A stretch of 8,140 bases of DNA, from NCBI GenBank assembly GCA_031286975.1, contig JAITTM010000176.1, positions 1 through 8,140 of the forward strand, given 5' to 3'. This document shows positions 6,333 to 8,140 of the stretch, piece by piece. How positions within the stretch are numbered: the first letter of the stretch is position 1; every line of letters starts with the position of its first letter. Below the pieces are notes generated by a model. It had not been told where the DNA came from. It saw only the letters and a program-made list of their open reading frames with translations, and searched no databases. Position numbers and translations under genes: made by a program. Source of the DNA: Coriobacteriales bacterium (lineage in GTDB: Bacteria > Actinomycetota > Coriobacteriia > Coriobacteriales > UBA8131).

Positions 6333-7544
6333 ATGGAAAACAGCATGCCAAAAGCACTCGAAGGAGTGAAGGTTGTTGATTCGGCTACCTTTATTGCTGG
6401 TCCACTGGGTGCAAAGATACTGGGCGACTTGGGTGCGGATGTTATTCATGTTGAAAATAGATTTGCTGGCGGCGACGCCTCAAGAACAGCCGGCTCGCCT
6501 TTTATCGACGGCGTGGCCTCTTTTTTGCAAACTCTCAATGCCGGCAAAAAGTGCATTTGCATCAACACCAAGGATCCGCGAGGAATCCAACTCTACTATG
6601 ATCTTCTTAAAGATGCCGATGTCTACATCGACAATCGCCCCGTGGGTGTTTCTGAAAAACTAGGGCTTGGCTACGACAAACTCAAGGAGATCAATCCCGG
6701 CCTGATTGTGATCAGAGTTACTGGTTTTGGCATGACCGACAGCAAGTACCGGGATTGGGCGGCATTTGACCCCATCTTTGAGGGACTAGCTGGCTTTATG
6801 GCGGTTAATGGCGAGCCAGGCACACCACCCGTCAAGGCCGGCATTGCTATTGCCGACTGCTCTGGTGGCGTATGGATTGCATCGGCAGCATTGTCGGCAT
6901 ACATATACAAACTCAAGACCGGCAAGGGCCAGCTGATTGACTACTCTCTTACCGACGGCCTTCTTGCTTTAATGGAGAATAACGTTGCCGCCTACTCGTT
7001 TAGTGGCGTGGCTCCCGGCAAGGTTGGCAATCGCCACCCAAACGTTGGTCCGCTGAATACTTTCAAGTGTTTGGACGGCTCTATCTTCCTGGCTGTTGGC
7101 GTGCCTTCTCAGGCGATGGCTCTGGCTGATCTGATTGGCCACCCCGAGCTCAAAGAGGATGAGCGCTACTCAACCAACAACCTGCGGGCAGCCAATGCCG
7201 ATTGGATTGAGGGTTTTATAAGCGAGTGGCTAAAAGACCGTAGCGTCACAGAGGCTATTGACGCGCTGACCTCAGCGGGCATCCCAGCCGGCCCCATCTA
7301 TAACATGCAAGACGTCTTTGAAGACCCCTACTTTTGGGACAGAGGCATGCTGGTTAAGGTGCAGCACCCCACAATCGGAGAAATCATCATCCCGGGTACG
7401 CCACTTGGGCACTTCTCAGAAACTCCGGCTGTGGTTGACAAGGCATGCGGTCTCCTTGGCGCCGAGAATGCTGAGATATTCAAGGGCAGACTCGGACTAA
7501 GCGATGAGCTGTTTGAGCAGTATATGGATGAGAAAGTCATCTGA
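6333..7544 (+). CDS. CaiB/BaiF-type (family III) CoA-transferase
   Basis: The 403-residue protein has the usual length and motifs of family III CoA-transferases, which move CoA from an acyl-CoA to another carboxylic acid in the cytosol. The N-terminal block LEGVKVVDSATFIAGP (9-24) and GDLGADVIHVE (31-41) are typical, as is GGDASR (46-51). PVGVSEKLGLGYDKL (103-117) and NPGLIVIRVTGFG (121-133) also fit. Asp175 in AGIAIADCSGG is at the position of the catalytic aspartate that forms the acyl-anhydride intermediate in formyl-CoA transferase. The ATG at 6333 has AAGGGG eight bases upstream; the Met at residue 5 is too far from it. The substrate cannot be assigned: formate/oxalate, carnitine, bile acid and aromatic acid transferases share this fold. 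It converges with an acyl-CoA synthetase gene, which suggests a joint CoA-activation role. GC in sampled stretches is about 49%, below the left-hand genes. Confidence 0.93.
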   Translation: MENSMPKALEGVKVVDSATFIAGPLGAKILGDLGADVIHVENRFAGGDASRTAGSPFIDGVASFLQTLNAGKKCICINTKDPRGIQLYYDLLKDADVYIDNRPVGVSEKLGLGYDKLKEINPGLIVIRVTGFGMTDSKYRDWAAFDPIFEGLAGFMAVNGEPGTPPVKAGIAIADCSGGVWIASAALSAYIYKLKTGKGQLIDYSLTDGLLALMENNVAAYSFSGVAPGKVGNRHPNVGPLNTFKCLDGSIFLAVGVPSQAMALADLIGHPELKEDERYSTNNLRAANADWIEGFISEWLKDRSVTEAIDALTSAGIPAGPIYNMQDVFEDPYFWDRGMLVKVQHPTIGEIIIPGTPLGHFSETPAVVDKACGLLGAENAEIFKGRLGLSDELFEQYMDEKVI

Positions 7545-7593
7545 GAAACCGCGATTGGTGCTGGCGCGCAGAAAGGTGCTCAATAGCTCGAGG

Positions 7594-8140
7594 TTACTGT
7601 TCCTCGTTTCCATAGAGCTCCCTGATGGCATTCAAATCGCGTTTGCCAACAGAGTTCTTGGGTATCGACCCAATGAATTCGATGAACTGTGGCCTGCTGA
7701 TGCTGGATAGTTGCTCTTTGAAAAAAGCGAACAGATCGTCCTCTTTGACCGTTGCGTCAGGTCTGCGCACAATCAGCGCCTTACCAACCTCACCTTTTAG
7801 GCCGACCGTGTCCGCTATGCCTATGACACAGACATCGAGCACGTCGGGATGCATGCTGATAACCGCTTCAATCTCGGCAGGATAGATATTCTCGCCGTAG
7901 CTGATATACATGTTCTTAGTGCGATCACACACGTAGATATCGCCGTCTTCATCTCGATAGCCCACATCGCCAGAATACACCCATCCGTCTTTATAGACCT
8001 CTTGGGTGGCGGCATCATTTTGCCAATAGCCACTGAACAGCAAATCGCCTCTCCAGATCAACTCGCCACGCACGCCTGGCTCCACATCGTTTCCGGAGGA
8101 ATCGACTACCCGGCAGTCCGTGAACAGGAAAGGCTTGCCG
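7594..8140 (-). CDS. Acyl-CoA synthetase / AMP-dependent ligase, C-terminal part (5' end outside window)
   Basis: The visible 181 residues are the C-terminal part of an ANL-superfamily acyl-CoA ligase, which activates a carboxylic acid with ATP to an acyl-adenylate and then to the CoA thioester. The frame is open to the right edge (fragment begins GKPFLFTDCR), so the N-terminal domain with the P-loop is not seen. Motifs in order are RGDLLFSGYW (30-39 of the fragment), A7 YSGD (Asp58, ribose contact), hinge and A8 DRTKNMYISYGENIYPAEIE (72-91), and A10 PKNSVGK with the catalytic Lys166. Two A8 positions differ from the common DRxKDxI...GGEN form: Asn for Asp after the hinge Lys, and Tyr for the first Gly. 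A GTG at 8083-8085 could be mistaken for a start, but the domain clearly continues upstream. The gene converges on the CoA-transferase, with 49 bp between the two stop codons and no clear terminator between. The substrate is unknown. Confidence 0.92.
   Translation of the reverse strand, partial: GKPFLFTDCRVVDSSGNDVEPGVRGELIWRGDLLFSGYWQNDAATQEVYKDGWVYSGDVGYRDEDGDIYVCDRTKNMYISYGENIYPAEIEAVISMHPDVLDVCVIGIADTVGLKGEVGKALIVRRPDATVKEDDLFAFFKEQLSSISRPQFIEFIGSIPKNSVGKRDLNAIRELYGNEEQ

Noticed and set aside
7545..7593. A bidirectional terminator between the convergent CoA-transferase and synthetase genes
   Set aside because: No stem-loop with a T-run could be drawn on either strand; only a short direct repeat GGTGCT is present.

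Overview
The window looks like part of the chromosome of a Gram-positive, moderately GC-rich bacterium, most likely an actinobacterium and possibly of the gut-type Coriobacteriia; that placement is inference. It rests on the tail of a sortase-type cell-wall anchor at the left edge, strong AAGGAG/AAGGGG ribosome binding sites, about 67-70% GC in sampled stretches of the left and central genes, and a fused MacB/FtsX-type ABC transporter of a kind common in Gram-positives. No rRNA, tRNA, CRISPR array, phage gene or transposase was seen.

Layout. Positions 1-135 (+) are the C-terminal end of a surface protein with a sorting-signal-like TPGTG motif, a hydrophobic segment and a basic tail. On the minus strand come two PLP enzymes: a Cys/Met-metabolism trans-sulfuration enzyme (184-1353) and, upstream of it, a low-specificity threonine aldolase (1592-2620). 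A 385-bp divergent intergenic region (2621-3005) separates the aldolase from a 1059-residue ABC transporter (3006-6185, +) that carries its ATPase and FtsX-type permease in one chain, with an unusually large extracytoplasmic domain. After a 147-bp gap of tandem repeats comes a CaiB/BaiF-type CoA-transferase (6333-7544, +). It converges on the C-terminal part of an acyl-CoA synthetase (7594-8140, -), whose 5' end lies beyond the right edge.

How the genes fit together. The two PLP enzymes handle the homoserine/methionine/cysteine and threonine/glycine branches of aspartate-family amino acid metabolism. The right-hand pair forms a plausible CoA-activation module, with a ligase that makes an acyl-CoA and a transferase that moves CoA between acids. 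Its sampled GC is lower (43-52%) than that of the left-hand genes, which hints at a different origin. The transporter probably works alone or with an unseen partner; its substrate cannot be read from the sequence.

The least explained parts are non-coding or domain-scale. They are a roughly 66-bp repeated hairpin unit in the aldolase leader whose third, degenerate copy contains the ribosome binding site; tandem hairpin repeats before the CoA-transferase; a three-copy 12-bp direct repeat before the trans-sulfuration gene; and the methionine-rich, roughly 640-residue outer domain of the transporter. No complete new system can be claimed from this window.
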